Of a stretch of 64,000 nucleotides of DNA, positions 34,043 through 42,169 are shown piece by piece. Location: assembly GCA_018432315.1 (NCBI GenBank), contig JAHDLB010000016.1, positions 1-64,000 of the forward strand, given 5' to 3'. The notes under the pieces were generated by a model. It did no database searches. It saw only the letters and a program-made list of their open reading frames with translations, and had not been told where the DNA came from. The translations under genes and the position numbers were made by a program. The DNA is from Anaerolineae bacterium. GTDB taxonomy: Bacteria > Chloroflexota > Anaerolineae > Aggregatilineales > Aggregatilineaceae. How positions within the stretch are numbered: position 1 is the first letter of the stretch; each line of letters starts with the position of its first letter.

Positions 34043-34146
34043 GGGCGCCGTCCCTCATGTGCTTGATTCGCCGGGCAGTGTAGCCCAAAACGCCTGCCGC
34101 GCCCAAAAGACGGACCGGTCGATCTGGCGCGGGCCACCCTGCACGG

Positions 34147-34152
34147 TATAAT
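34147..34152 (+). promoter_or_regulatory. -10 element TATAAT of the selenoprotein candidate
   Basis: A perfect TATAAT in CGGTATAATTT, about 40-50 bases before the candidate start codons. The -35 region is poor. Confidence 0.5.
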
Positions 34153-34190
34153 TTCGAAGATATGGTTTACTTTAATGAGGCTTAACCGGG

Positions 34191-34844
34191 ATGGGAGGAA
34201 TGATGCACCACCAACGTCTCTTTACCGCCGCGCCCTTCCGCGTGATGGCCGCGCTGATGGCCGCCGCGCTGCTGGGCCTGATCCTGGCCGCGTGCGGCGA
34301 GGACGAGTCGCCGGACGAGCCAATGCCCGCCGCGCCCACGTCCGCCGCCGGGCAGGACGCGCCTGCTTCGTCGGTGGCGGTCGGCGGGGCCGCGCCGGAT
34401 TTCACGCTGGCCGCGTCGGACGGCAGCCGCGTCTCGCTCGCCAGCTACCAGGGCCAGCCGGTGCTGCTGTTCTTCCACATGGCCGGCGGTTGACCGCCGT
34501 GCCTGCAACAGATCGTCGATCTGGAAAATGACCCCGCCTTTCAGGCGTTGGACGTCGCCATTCTGAGCATCGCCCTCGACCCGGCGGACCAGCAGGCCGC
34601 GGTCAAGCAGGAGTACGGCATTGCCGCGCCGATGCTGACCGATCCCGATGCGACCGTCTCCACCGCGTACGACGTCATGCAGTGGGCGGTGGGCACCGGT
34701 GAACCGGGCCACACGTTCATCCTGGTGGACGCAGCGGGCGAGATCGCGTGGATTCGCGACTACGGCGCGCCGGAGAACGGCGGCCTGATGTACGTGCCCA
34801 TCGAGGAACTGACGCAGCACATCGGGGCGGCGCTCGATGCCTGA
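34191..34844 (+). CDS. thioredoxin-like (TlpA/AhpC-TSA) lipoprotein with in-frame UGA at the CxxC site: candidate selenoprotein
   Basis: Two open segments (34191-34490 and 34494-34844) lie in the same frame, separated only by UGA at 34491-34493. Reading through gives 217 residues. A signal ends in a lipobox (GLILAACG), so it is lipid-anchored. An Ala/Pro linker leads to a redoxin domain: PDFTLAASDGSRVSLASYQG, VLLFFHMAGG, then U-PPC, LQQIVDLENDPAFQ, VAILSIALDP, GHTFILVDAAGEIAWI. TlpA-type enzymes have WCPPC here, so the UGA falls exactly on the nucleophilic Cys (position 101), with the partner Cys kept at 104. A hairpin 16-31 bases downstream could act as a SECIS. Start choice (34191, 34200 or 34203) is uncertain. 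A C-to-A error turning TGC into TGA is the main alternative. Confidence 0.82.
34509..34523 (+). promoter_or_regulatory. SECIS-like hairpin downstream of the UGA codon
   Basis: CAGATC and GATCTG form a perfect 6-bp stem with loop GTC; the loop starts with G, 24 bases after the first base of the UGA (34491). Bacterial SECIS elements lie inside the coding region shortly after the UGA with a small apical loop that has G in its first positions, so this fits. The lower stem is weak. Confidence 0.5.
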
Positions 34845-34972
34845 CGGCGAGCGTGACGCTTGCGTCAATCGACCATGCTGTACCGGGCGGACCTTTGGGT
34901 CCGCCTTTCGATCCCGCCCCCGGCATCCCACCCAAAAATACGGGCGTTTCACGGTTGGAGCGTAGACTATTA

Positions 34973-34978
34973 TATAAT
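34973..34978 (+). promoter_or_regulatory. -10 element TATAAT upstream of the small ORF and sensor kinase
   Basis: TATAAT within the AT-rich run ACTATTATATAATCA, about 43 bases before the small ORF. No -35 at normal spacing. Confidence 0.4.
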
Positions 34979-35020
34979 CAAGACACATGGCACGGTGTTC
35001 AGCACGGTCGAGGAGGGGGG

Positions 35021-35167
35021 ATGAGCAGACTCACGGCGATGATCGCGCGGCCCGGTTTGCGGTTCGATCGCCATTGGCGGCAAGGTCCCTCCGCATCGCT
35101 TCGAAACATCGCTCTGGCGCGCGCCGCGATGGACCTGCCGGACCACAGACTCCAGCGGGCGTGGTGA
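35021..35167 (+). CDS. 48-residue ORF coupled to the sensor kinase
   Basis: The ATG is preceded by a very strong ribosome site (GAGGAGGGGGG). The encoded basic peptide (SRLTAMIARPGLRFDRHWRQ at its start) matches nothing I know. Its TGA (35165-35167) overlaps the GTG (35164-35166) of the kinase as GTGA, a typical coupling arrangement. It could be a leader peptide, a small regulator, or the original N-terminus of the kinase shifted by a frameshift. Confidence 0.45.
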   Translation: MSRLTAMIARPGLRFDRHWRQGPSASLRNIALARAAMDLPDHRLQRAW

Positions 35168-36531
35168 TCATGCTATTCGGTAGACTCACATCCCGGCTCC
35201 GCGGCAGGCTAGGCGTGCTGTTCCGGCGCACCGGCAGCGGGGGCCCGGCTCACGCCGCGGTCGACGCACAGCTCGCCCAATACCAACAGATGCAGCGCGA
35301 GCGGAGCTACCTGGCGGCGGTCATCGAGGGATCGCAGGATGTCGCCGTGGTCAAGGACCTCGACCTGCGGATCGTCAGCGCGAATCATTCGTTCCTGGCG
35401 ATGGTCGGCAAGGCGTCGCTCGGTGACGTCGTGGGCCGGACCGATGCCGACCTGTTCGAGCCGGACGTGGCCGAGCGGCTCATGGCCGACGAGCGCCGCG
35501 CGCAGGCGCTCGCGCGCGGCGAAGCCCTCACCAGCGAGCAGACGCTGGCGTTCGCCAATGGCAAGACGCGCACGCTGTTCGTCCGGCGGTTCCCCGTGTT
35601 CGACGATCGCCAGAACCTGATCGCCACGGCGATGATCGCCAGCGACGTCACCCAGCGCACGCGGGCCGAGGCCGCCCTGCGCGAGGCGTACGACCTGCTC
35701 GAACTGCGCGTGCGCGAGCGGACGTACGATCTGTCGGTGGCGAATGCCCAGCTTCAGCAGGAAGTCGCCGAGCGCAAGCAGATGGAAGAGGCGCTGCGCC
35801 AGTACACGCTGGAACTGGAAGCCCGCAACGAAGAGCTGGACGCCTTCGCCCACACGGTCGCCCACGATCTCCAGAACCCGCTCGGCGTCGTCATGGGCTA
35901 CGCGGCGCTGCTGCTCGACGATCTCGAGGACATGCCCGCCGAGCAGGTCCGTTTCGGCCTGAGCGCGATCAACCAGTCGGCTGAGAAGATGAAGCGGATC
36001 ATCGAGGAACTGCTGCTGCTGGCGGGCGTGCGCAAGGCGGACGTCCAGTTGGAGCCGCTCGACATGGGCAGCATCGTCCGCGAGGCCCAGCAGCGCCTGA
36101 TGACCATGATCGAGCAGCACGAGGCGCAGATCATCGTGCCGGACGAATGGCCCCTCGCCGTGGGGTACGGCCCGTGGATCGAAGAGGTGTGGGCCAACTA
36201 CATCAACAACGCGATCAAATACGGTGGCGAGCCGCCCTGCGTCCGGCTGGGGGCCACCGCCCAGCCCGACGGCACGATCCGGTTCTGGGTGAGCGACAAC
36301 GGCGCCGGGCTGAGCGAGGAAGAACAGGCCCGGCTGTTCACGCCGTTCACCCGGCTGGACCAGGTGCGGGCGCGCGGGTACGGCCTGGGCCTGTCGATCG
36401 TGCGGCGCATCATGGACCGGCTGGGCGGCGAGGTGGGCGTCGAGAGCCGGGACGGCGAGGGCAGCGTCTTCTCGTTCGTGCTGCCCGCCGCCGGCGCGTG
36501 GAACGGCCACGCCGGGGACGGGCCGGCCTGA
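35164..36531 (+). CDS. PAS-domain sensor histidine kinase
   Basis: The soluble kinase has 455 residues from the coupled GTG at 35164, or 453 from the ATG at 35170. No membrane segments are seen. A PAS domain (about 45-165; VIEGSQDVAVVKDLDLRIVS, GRTDADLFEPD) is followed by a coiled coil (165-235, LRERTYDLSVANAQLQQEVAER-like), and the H-box FAHTVAHDLQNPLG. The ATPase domain has NYINNAIKYGG, DNGAGLSEEE and GYGLGLSIVRRI. The HDLQNPL form is that of phytochrome-like/hybrid kinases. No response regulator gene is adjacent. A longer in-frame start at 34987 gives an Arg-rich, unlikely extension. Confidence 0.9.
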   Translation: MIMLFGRLTSRLRGRLGVLFRRTGSGGPAHAAVDAQLAQYQQMQRERSYLAAVIEGSQDVAVVKDLDLRIVSANHSFLAMVGKASLGDVVGRTDADLFEPDVAERLMADERRAQALARGEALTSEQTLAFANGKTRTLFVRRFPVFDDRQNLIATAMIASDVTQRTRAEAALREAYDLLELRVRERTYDLSVANAQLQQEVAERKQMEEALRQYTLELEARNEELDAFAHTVAHDLQNPLGVVMGYAALLLDDLEDMPAEQVRFGLSAINQSAEKMKRIIEELLLLAGVRKADVQLEPLDMGSIVREAQQRLMTMIEQHEAQIIVPDEWPLAVGYGPWIEEVWANYINNAIKYGGEPPCVRLGATAQPDGTIRFWVSDNGAGLSEEEQARLFTPFTRLDQVRARGYGLGLSIVRRIMDRLGGEVGVESRDGEGSVFSFVLPAAGAWNGHAGDGPA

Positions 36532-36562
36532 GCGCGGCCCTCGCCCCAGCGATCTCCCCAGC

Positions 36563-37729
36563 CTAGCGCACGCCGAGCAGCAGCTCGATGGTGAGCTGGT
36601 CCAGGTGTTCGTAGCGCAGATCGCGCTCGCCGAGCGCGGCGCGGTCGAATGTTTCGCCCTTCAGCCGGGCGGCCTTGCCGGCGCTGTAGCCCCCGGCCAG
36701 CCAGCTATACGTCCCGTCGTCGGCGTTGATCTCGGCCAGCAGCGCCTGAATCTCCGCGTCCTGGTTGAAGCGCTGCGCCTTCTCCTTGAGGATCAGGTAG
36801 GTGCGCATGCAGCCGCGCGCGAACGCCTTGACGCCCTCCGGCCCTTCGGTGCGGTAGGCGTGGGCGTCGAAGTGGCGCGCGCCGTCGTAGCCCACGTCCT
36901 CCAGGAACTTGACCAGGTAAAACGCCTGCTTGATCATCTCCGCGCCAAAGCGGAAGTCCTGGTCGTAGCGCCCGAATTTCTGATCGTTCAGGTCGATGTG
37001 AAACAGCTTCCCGGCGTCCCACGCCTGGGCCACGGCGTGCATGAAGTTGAGGCCCGCCATGTGCTCGTGGGCCACTTCGGGATTCACGCCGACCATCTCC
37101 GGGTGATCGAGCGTGGCGATGAAGCCGAGCATGGCGCCCGTTGTCGGCAGGTAGATGTCGCTGCGCGGCTCGTTGGGCTTGGCTTCCAGCGCGAATTTCA
37201 GGTCGTAGCCCTGGTCGAGCGCGTAGTCGCACAGGAAGTTGAGCGCCTCGCGGAAGCGCTTGCCCGCGTCGAGCGCGCTCTTGCTGGAGTCGGTTTCGGT
37301 GCCCTCGCGCCCGCCCCAAAAGACGTACACCTTCGCGCCCAGTTCCGCGCCCAGGTCGATCGCGCGCATGGTCTTTTGCAGCGCGTAGGCGCGTACCGTC
37401 GGATCGTTGGACGTGAACGCGCCGTCCTTGAAGGCCGGGTCGGTGAACAGGTTGGTCGTCGCCATCGGCGCGACGATGCCCGTGTCGTCCAGCGCCCGCT
37501 TGAAGTCCGCGACGATCCGGTCGCGCTCGGCGGATGTCGCGTCGATGGGCACCAGGTCGTTGTCGTGGAAGTTCACGCCCCACGCGCCGACCTCGGCCAG
37601 CAGGTGCACGATCTCGACGGGCGACAGGGCGCGCCGCACCTCGACGCCGAACGGGTCGCGCCCGACGTTGCCGACCGTCCACAGGCCGAACGTAAACTTA
37701 TGTTCTGGTTTAGGCTCGTAATTGCTCAT
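36563..37729 (-). CDS. xylA: xylose isomerase
   Basis: The 388-residue enzyme interconverts D-xylose and D-xylulose (also glucose/fructose). It is of the shorter actinomycete-like class. Visible active-site parts: catalytic His in NFHDNDLVP, the WGGREGTET segment, metal ligands in [11 protein letters not shown] (Glu, Lys), [14 protein letters not shown] (Glu, His), FHIDLNDQ (Asp) and FDAHAYR (Asp). The ATG follows AAGGAGCTGATTTC. It is the last gene of the sugar locus and lies 178 bases after the preceding stop, with a hairpin between, so it may have its own promoter. No xylulokinase is in the window. Confidence 0.96.
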   Translation of the reverse strand: MSNYEPKPEHKFTFGLWTVGNVGRDPFGVEVRRALSPVEIVHLLAEVGAWGVNFHDNDLVPIDATSAERDRIVADFKRALDDTGIVAPMATTNLFTDPAFKDGAFTSNDPTVRAYALQKTMRAIDLGAELGAKVYVFWGGREGTETDSSKSALDAGKRFREALNFLCDYALDQGYDLKFALEAKPNEPRSDIYLPTTGAMLGFIATLDHPEMVGVNPEVAHEHMAGLNFMHAVAQAWDAGKLFHIDLNDQKFGRYDQDFRFGAEMIKQAFYLVKFLEDVGYDGARHFDAHAYRTEGPEGVKAFARGCMRTYLILKEKAQRFNQDAEIQALLAEINADDGTYSWLAGGYSAGKAARLKGETFDRAALGERDLRYEHLDQLTIELLLGVR

Positions 37730-37864
37730 GAAATCAGCTCCTTGCTATAGCGACACCCCAGAGCTTACCAAAGGGATGCAGGCATCCGCTAGAAAAACGC
37801 GAAACGCGCGTGTGCGGTTGGTGGGGTGCGGTCGGTATTTTTTCGGGCGGCGGTCGGGCGCGGG

Positions 37865-37891
37865 GTAGGGGCGCGGCGAAGGCGCCCCTAC
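37865..37891. terminator. perfect 9-bp hairpin between the Gfo/Idh gene and xylA
   Basis: GTAGGGGCG and CGCCCCTAC flank CGGCGAAGG. It lies 17 bases past the stop at 37908 and may end the upstream operon. The TAGGGGCG-type palindrome also looks like a dispersed intergenic repeat. Confidence 0.55.
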
Positions 37892-37907
37892 GTGCTGTTG
37901 GCCGCGA

Positions 37908-39104
37908 TTAGTAGGTGATGTCCACCATGCGCCCGGACCGGGCCGACTCGACGATCGCGTCGCAGATCACCGCGTTGCGGTAGCCGTCGACGAAGGTGGC
38001 GCCATAGGGCGCGACGTCCTTCTCGTTCACGATGGCGTCGAAGAAGTGGTGGAACTCGTGCACGAAGCTGTGCTCCCAGCCGATCATGTGGCCGTGGGGC
38101 CACCAGTTGCTCCAGTAGGGATGGAATCCCTCGCTGATCAGCGCGTTGTGGAAGCCGCGCGTCTCCTTCGGGTCGTCCCCGGCCCAGAACACGTTCAGCT
38201 CGTTGAGACGCTCCAGGTTGAAGACGATCGAGCCGTGCTCACCGTTGATCTCGAAGCTGTTGTAGTTCTTGCGCCCCTGGCAGAAGCGCGACGCCTCGAG
38301 CGTGCCCAGCGCGCCGTTCTCGAACTCGAGCGTGGCGACGAAGCCGTCGTCCACGTCGGACGGCACCATCGTGTTCGGGTCGCTGCCGGACGGGCGCTGG
38401 CTGATCCAGTTCTGGGTCATGCCCATCAGCTTTTTCGGCTCGCCGACCAGGAAGCGGGCCAGGTCGATGATGTGCGCGCCCAGGTCGCCCAGCGCGCCGC
38501 TGCCCGCCACGTCCTTCTGGAAGCGCCAGCTCGTCGGCATCGTCGGGTCCATGCCCCATTCCTGCAGGTACACCGCGCGCCAGTGGTAGATCCGGCCCAG
38601 CTTGCCGCTTTCGATCAGCTTGCGGGCCTGGACCACCGCCGGGACGAAGCGGTAGTTGAAGGCGACCATGTGCTTAACGCCGGCCTTCTCCACCGCGTCG
38701 AGCATGCTCCTGGCTTCCTGGGCGGTGCGGGCCAGCGGTTTTTCGCAGAAGACGTGTTTGCCCGCCTGGGCGGCGGCGATGCTCGGCTCGGCGTGGGCAT
38801 TGTTCGGCCCGCCGTTGTCGAACACCTGGATCGCGTCGTTTTCGAGCATCTTGCGCCAGTCGGTGTAGTAGCCCTCGTAGCCATAGCGCCTTGCCGCCTC
38901 TTTGACCGCGTCCTCGTTGCGGCCACAGATGGCGACCAGCCGCGGAACGGCGACCGGTGGGTACATGATGTACGGGATTTTCTTGAAGGCGTTGGTGTGC
39001 GCCTTGCCCATGAAGGCATAGCCCAGCAGCCCGATCCCGACTTCCGGGGCGTCGTGCTCGGCTTTGGCGCCGGCCATGCTGGTGAATCCGACTTCCTCAG
39101 ACAT
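37908..39104 (-). CDS. Gfo/Idh/MocA-family oxidoreductase (canonical EKP motif)
   Basis: The 398-residue NAD(P)-dependent sugar dehydrogenase starts at an ATG after AGAGGAGGAGCAC. The Rossmann start is GIGLLGYAFMGKAHTNAFKK. The catalytic Lys is in VFCEKPLARTAQEA, and LGDLGAHIIDLARFLVG supplies the His/Asp of the second domain. The family oxidises or reduces sugars and inositols, often at C3. It lies 11 bases downstream of a TIM-barrel isomerase gene and is clearly co-transcribed with it, suggesting paired action on one substrate. Confidence 0.9.
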   Translation of the reverse strand: MSEEVGFTSMAGAKAEHDAPEVGIGLLGYAFMGKAHTNAFKKIPYIMYPPVAVPRLVAICGRNEDAVKEAARRYGYEGYYTDWRKMLENDAIQVFDNGGPNNAHAEPSIAAAQAGKHVFCEKPLARTAQEARSMLDAVEKAGVKHMVAFNYRFVPAVVQARKLIESGKLGRIYHWRAVYLQEWGMDPTMPTSWRFQKDVAGSGALGDLGAHIIDLARFLVGEPKKLMGMTQNWISQRPSGSDPNTMVPSDVDDGFVATLEFENGALGTLEASRFCQGRKNYNSFEINGEHGSIVFNLERLNELNVFWAGDDPKETRGFHNALISEGFHPYWSNWWPHGHMIGWEHSFVHEFHHFFDAIVNEKDVAPYGATFVDGYRNAVICDAIVESARSGRMVDITY

Positions 39105-39115
39105 GTGCTCCTCCT

Positions 39116-40117
39116 CTACCCTTCGCCAAACGCGGCGTCGAACGCGACCTCGGACGGCTTGAACTCCGTCTTGCGGATGAACTCGACGGCATCCTTCGCG
39201 CCGTGCTCGCGGTCCATGCCGCTGTCCTCCCACTCGACCGAGAGCGGGCCGTCATAGCCGATGCGGTTCAGCGCCCGGATGATGCCTTCCAGGTCGATGT
39301 CGCCGTGACCCGGCGAGACGAAGTTCCAGCCCCGGCGGTAGTCGCCGAACTGCAGGTGCGAGCCGAGGATGCTGTTGCGCCCGCTGAGCGTCACCTTCGA
39401 GTCCTTCACGTGGACGTGGAAGATCCGGTCCGGGAACGCGTTGATGAACTCGACCGGGTCGAACAACTGGTGCACGAAATGGCTGGGATCGTAGTTGAAG
39501 CCGAACGCCTTGTGACCGTCCAGCGCCTTGAGCGCGCGCTCGGCGGTCAGGATGTCGTAGGCGATCTCCGCCGGGTGGCATTCGAGGGCGAACTTCACCC
39601 CTTCCTGCTCGAACACGTCGAGGATCGGCTTCCAGCGGGCGGCGAACTCCTCGAAGCCGCGGTCGATCATCGCGTCGGTGGTCGGCGGGAAGAAGTACAG
39701 CAGGTGCCACACCGGGCTGCCGGTGAAGCCGTTGACGACCTCCACGCCGAACTTCTTGGCGGCGCGGGCCGTGTTCTTGATTTCCTCGGCGCAGCGCTGG
39801 CGCACGCCTTCGGGATCGCCGTCGCCCCACAGGCGGTCGGGCAGGATGCTGCGGTGGCGCTCGTCGATGATCGCGTCGGCGACGCACTGGCCGACCAGGT
39901 GCGTGCTGATGGCGAAGCACTTCAGCCCGTGCTTGTTGAGGATATCCCAGCGGCCCTGGACGTAGCTGTCGCTCTCCAGCGCCTTGTCGACCTCGAAGTG
40001 ATCGCCCCAGCAGGCCAGCTCCAGCCCGTCGTAGCCGAAGCTCTTGGCCTTCTGGGCCACCGTGTCCAGCGTCAGGTCGGCCCATTGGCCGGTGAATATT
40101 GTGATTGGACGGGACAT
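39116..40117 (-). CDS. sugar phosphate isomerase/epimerase-like TIM-barrel protein
   Basis: The 333-residue AP_endonuc_2/xylose-isomerase-like barrel has the typical metal ligands: Glu in [13 protein letters not shown], Asp/His in [11 protein letters not shown], His in [10 protein letters not shown], Glu in LSVEWEDSG. Such proteins epimerise or isomerise sugars, or act as hydratases/beta-eliminases on keto-sugars. It pairs with the Gfo/Idh enzyme downstream (11-base gap). The exact substrate is unknown. The start at 40117 was chosen for family fit; its upstream site is weak (AGGAATAAAG). Confidence 0.88.
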   Translation of the reverse strand: MSRPITIFTGQWADLTLDTVAQKAKSFGYDGLELACWGDHFEVDKALESDSYVQGRWDILNKHGLKCFAISTHLVGQCVADAIIDERHRSILPDRLWGDGDPEGVRQRCAEEIKNTARAAKKFGVEVVNGFTGSPVWHLLYFFPPTTDAMIDRGFEEFAARWKPILDVFEQEGVKFALECHPAEIAYDILTAERALKALDGHKAFGFNYDPSHFVHQLFDPVEFINAFPDRIFHVHVKDSKVTLSGRNSILGSHLQFGDYRRGWNFVSPGHGDIDLEGIIRALNRIGYDGPLSVEWEDSGMDREHGAKDAVEFIRKTEFKPSEVAFDAAFGEG

Positions 40118-40205
40118 AATCTTTATTCCTTTCCTCCTGAACGAGTCGTGTCTAAGGCGAAACACGCGGGCGGATCGCCCGCAAAGCTTCCGGTACGGTA
40201 GGGCG

Positions 40206-40952
40206 CTAGCCGCTCAGCCGGACCTCGTCCGCCGGCGGGATCGCCTCGGCGCGGGGCGCGCCCACGTGCGCCGCGATCTCGCGCCCGGCAAAGTAGGCGA
40301 CGGCGCCCGGCAGCAGGCAGCCCAGGACGATCAGCGGGATCGTCACCTGCCGGTAGTCGTCCTCGGCTCCGTCGACGATGGCGGCGCGCTCCTCATCGTT
40401 CTTCATCTGCCACAAGGCAGGGCTCAGCCCGTAAGGTTCGATGGGCTGGTTCGCGCGGCTGATCAGAATGGCGAGCAACGTCCACACGATCACGCCCGCG
40501 ACGATCCCGACGGTGTGCGCGCGGCGCGTCAGCGGCGGCGCGATCGCGCCCGAGCGGGCGGTCTGGGGCGCGATGTGGCTCCAGATCATGAACGCCGCCA
40601 GCGAGATCAGGAGCAGCAGAAAGCCGTACTCGTAGCCGAACAGCGTCCAGCCCTGGAACAGCCCCACCACGCCGATCACGATCCCGGCGATGATGATGCC
40701 TTCGATGGGGCGGTAGGCGCGCGGCGGGATTTTGCCGCTGAACAGCAGCGCGGCGGCGACGATCACGAAGACGAACACCAGCAGAATCGCGATGAAGACC
40801 GCCACGAACGGGATGCCTTTGACCAGCACCTCCTCCTGCTGCGTTTCGGACAGCGCCTGGGTGGTGTAGAGCCGGAACAGACCGCCCACCGCCAGCACGC
40901 AGGCGATCGCGATCGCGAACCGGATGAATGGCCGTTTCAACTTCTTGATCAT
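40206..40952 (-). CDS. small polytopic membrane protein of the sugar locus
   Basis: The protein has 248 residues; the ATG follows AGGAGCAGCAACG. Six hydrophobic segments can be drawn (for example [72 protein letters not shown]). A hydrophilic acidic loop ([20 protein letters not shown]) precedes the last segment. No family was recognised. Its place inside the operon, between sugar-modifying enzymes, suggests an accessory transport or membrane role. Confidence 0.7.
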   Translation of the reverse strand: MIKKLKRPFIRFAIAIACVLAVGGLFRLYTTQALSETQQEEVLVKGIPFVAVFIAILLVFVFVIVAAALLFSGKIPPRAYRPIEGIIIAGIVIGVVGLFQGWTLFGYEYGFLLLLISLAAFMIWSHIAPQTARSGAIAPPLTRRAHTVGIVAGVIVWTLLAILISRANQPIEPYGLSPALWQMKNDEERAAIVDGAEDDYRQVTIPLIVLGCLLPGAVAYFAGREIAAHVGAPRAEAIPPADEVRLSG

Positions 40953-41019
40953 CGTTGCTGCTCCTGTGCGGGCCGGGCGCTCGCCCCGGCCCCGGTGCCA
41001 GTTCCCCACTGCGAAACCA

Positions 41020-42132
41020 TCAGGACGATAGCGTGAACTCCGGCAGCTTGATCGTCTCGCCGCCGCGCATGGCCGACTCGTGCGCCAGGATGCCGACCGC
41101 GGTCCAGTTGGCCGACTGGCGCGCGTTGGGGAACGGGTCGCGATCCTCGACGATGCTCATGATGAACTCGTGCGTCATGTGCGGGTGTGACCCGCCGTGC
41201 CCCGCGCCCTGGATGAACGACAGGTGCTGCTGCTCCTGCCCGTAGACGCCCCGGGTGGTGAAGCGCTGGATCGGCTCGGGCAGCAGGTGCGCGAAGTCGA
41301 GCACGTCCGTCAGGTGCGGCGCCTCGCCGATGTGCACGACCGGGTGATCGTGCTCGATCAGCGGCCACTCGAACGACATCTTGCTGCCGTACACGTCGAA
41401 GCTCTCGCGGTACTGGCGCGCCGTGTTGAACAGCGAGCGCATGACCTCGGCCACCAGGTCGGCCCCCTTCATCTTGATGTGCGCCGTCTCGATGGCGAAC
41501 GGCGAGTTGTACTTGGGGATCAGGTGTTCCTGAATGCGCCCGGAGCCGAAGCACGTCACGCTCTCCGCGTCGAGGCGGGGCAGCGCCAGGCACGGGCTGA
41601 CGACGTGCGTCGCGTAGTGCATGGGCGGCAGCCCTTCCCAGTAGCCCGGCCAGCCGAGCATCTCCTGCTGGTGGGTGGCGCGCAGGTACTGGATGCGCCC
41701 CAGCTTGCCCGTCTGGTACAGCTCTTTGACGTACAGGAATTCGCGGGAGTAGATGACGGTTTCCATCATCATGTACTTCTTCCCGGATTCCCGCTGGGCT
41801 TCCACGATCTGTTCCAGCTCGTCGATGGTCGTGGCGGCGGGCACCGTGCAGGCGACGTGCTTGCCGGCTTTCAGCCCGGCGATGCTCATCCGCGCGTGCT
41901 CGTGGATCGGCGTGTTGATGTGCACCGCGTCGATGGCCGGGTCGGCCAGCACGTCGTCAAAGCTGGTGTAGCGCTTGTCCACACCGAACGCGTCGCCGAC
42001 TTCGTTCAGCCGGTCCTTGTTGCGCTGGCAGATGGCGGCCATGTTCGCGTGCGGGTGGTTCTGGTAGATCGGGATGAATTCCGCGCCGAAGCCCAGCCCG
42101 ATGATCGCGACGTTGATCTTTTTCTCGGCCAT
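41020..42132 (-). CDS. Gfo/Idh/MocA-family protein lacking the EKP lysine
   Basis: The 370-residue protein starts at the ATG after GAGGAGCAACCT. The Rossmann fold is intact (VAIIGLGFGAEFIPIYQNHP), but the usual catalytic EKP stretch reads VACTVPAATTIDELEQ, so the conserved Lys is missing. A His in PPMHYATHVVSPCLAL and the beta-sheet second domain remain. It may belong to a subfamily with different chemistry or a non-enzymatic role. It sits between the membrane protein and a tagatose-epimerase-like gene in the operon, with a 37-base gap upstream. Confidence 0.85.
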   Translation of the reverse strand: MAEKKINVAIIGLGFGAEFIPIYQNHPHANMAAICQRNKDRLNEVGDAFGVDKRYTSFDDVLADPAIDAVHINTPIHEHARMSIAGLKAGKHVACTVPAATTIDELEQIVEAQRESGKKYMMMETVIYSREFLYVKELYQTGKLGRIQYLRATHQQEMLGWPGYWEGLPPMHYATHVVSPCLALPRLDAESVTCFGSGRIQEHLIPKYNSPFAIETAHIKMKGADLVAEVMRSLFNTARQYRESFDVYGSKMSFEWPLIEHDHPVVHIGEAPHLTDVLDFAHLLPEPIQRFTTRGVYGQEQQHLSFIQGAGHGGSHPHMTHEFIMSIVEDRDPFPNARQSANWTAVGILAHESAMRGGETIKLPEFTLSS

Positions 42133-42169
42133 AGGTTGCTCCTCGTCAAAAGGGTTCAAAATCCAGTTG

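Noticed and set aside
34191-34493. Reading the UGA as a true stop, giving two truncated genes
   Set aside because: The frame continues directly with the missing half of a redoxin domain, and the UGA sits on the expected Cys; an error remains possible but two separate genes do not make sense.
34987-35163. Longer N-terminus for the sensor kinase from the ATG at 34987
   Set aside because: The extension is Arg-rich and unlike any kinase N-terminus, and a strongly initiated small ORF occupies this stretch in another frame.
37744-37771. TTGGTA-16-TATAGC as a promoter of xylA
   Set aside because: It would start transcription on top of the ribosome site a few bases before the ATG, so it is doubtful; not listed as a feature.
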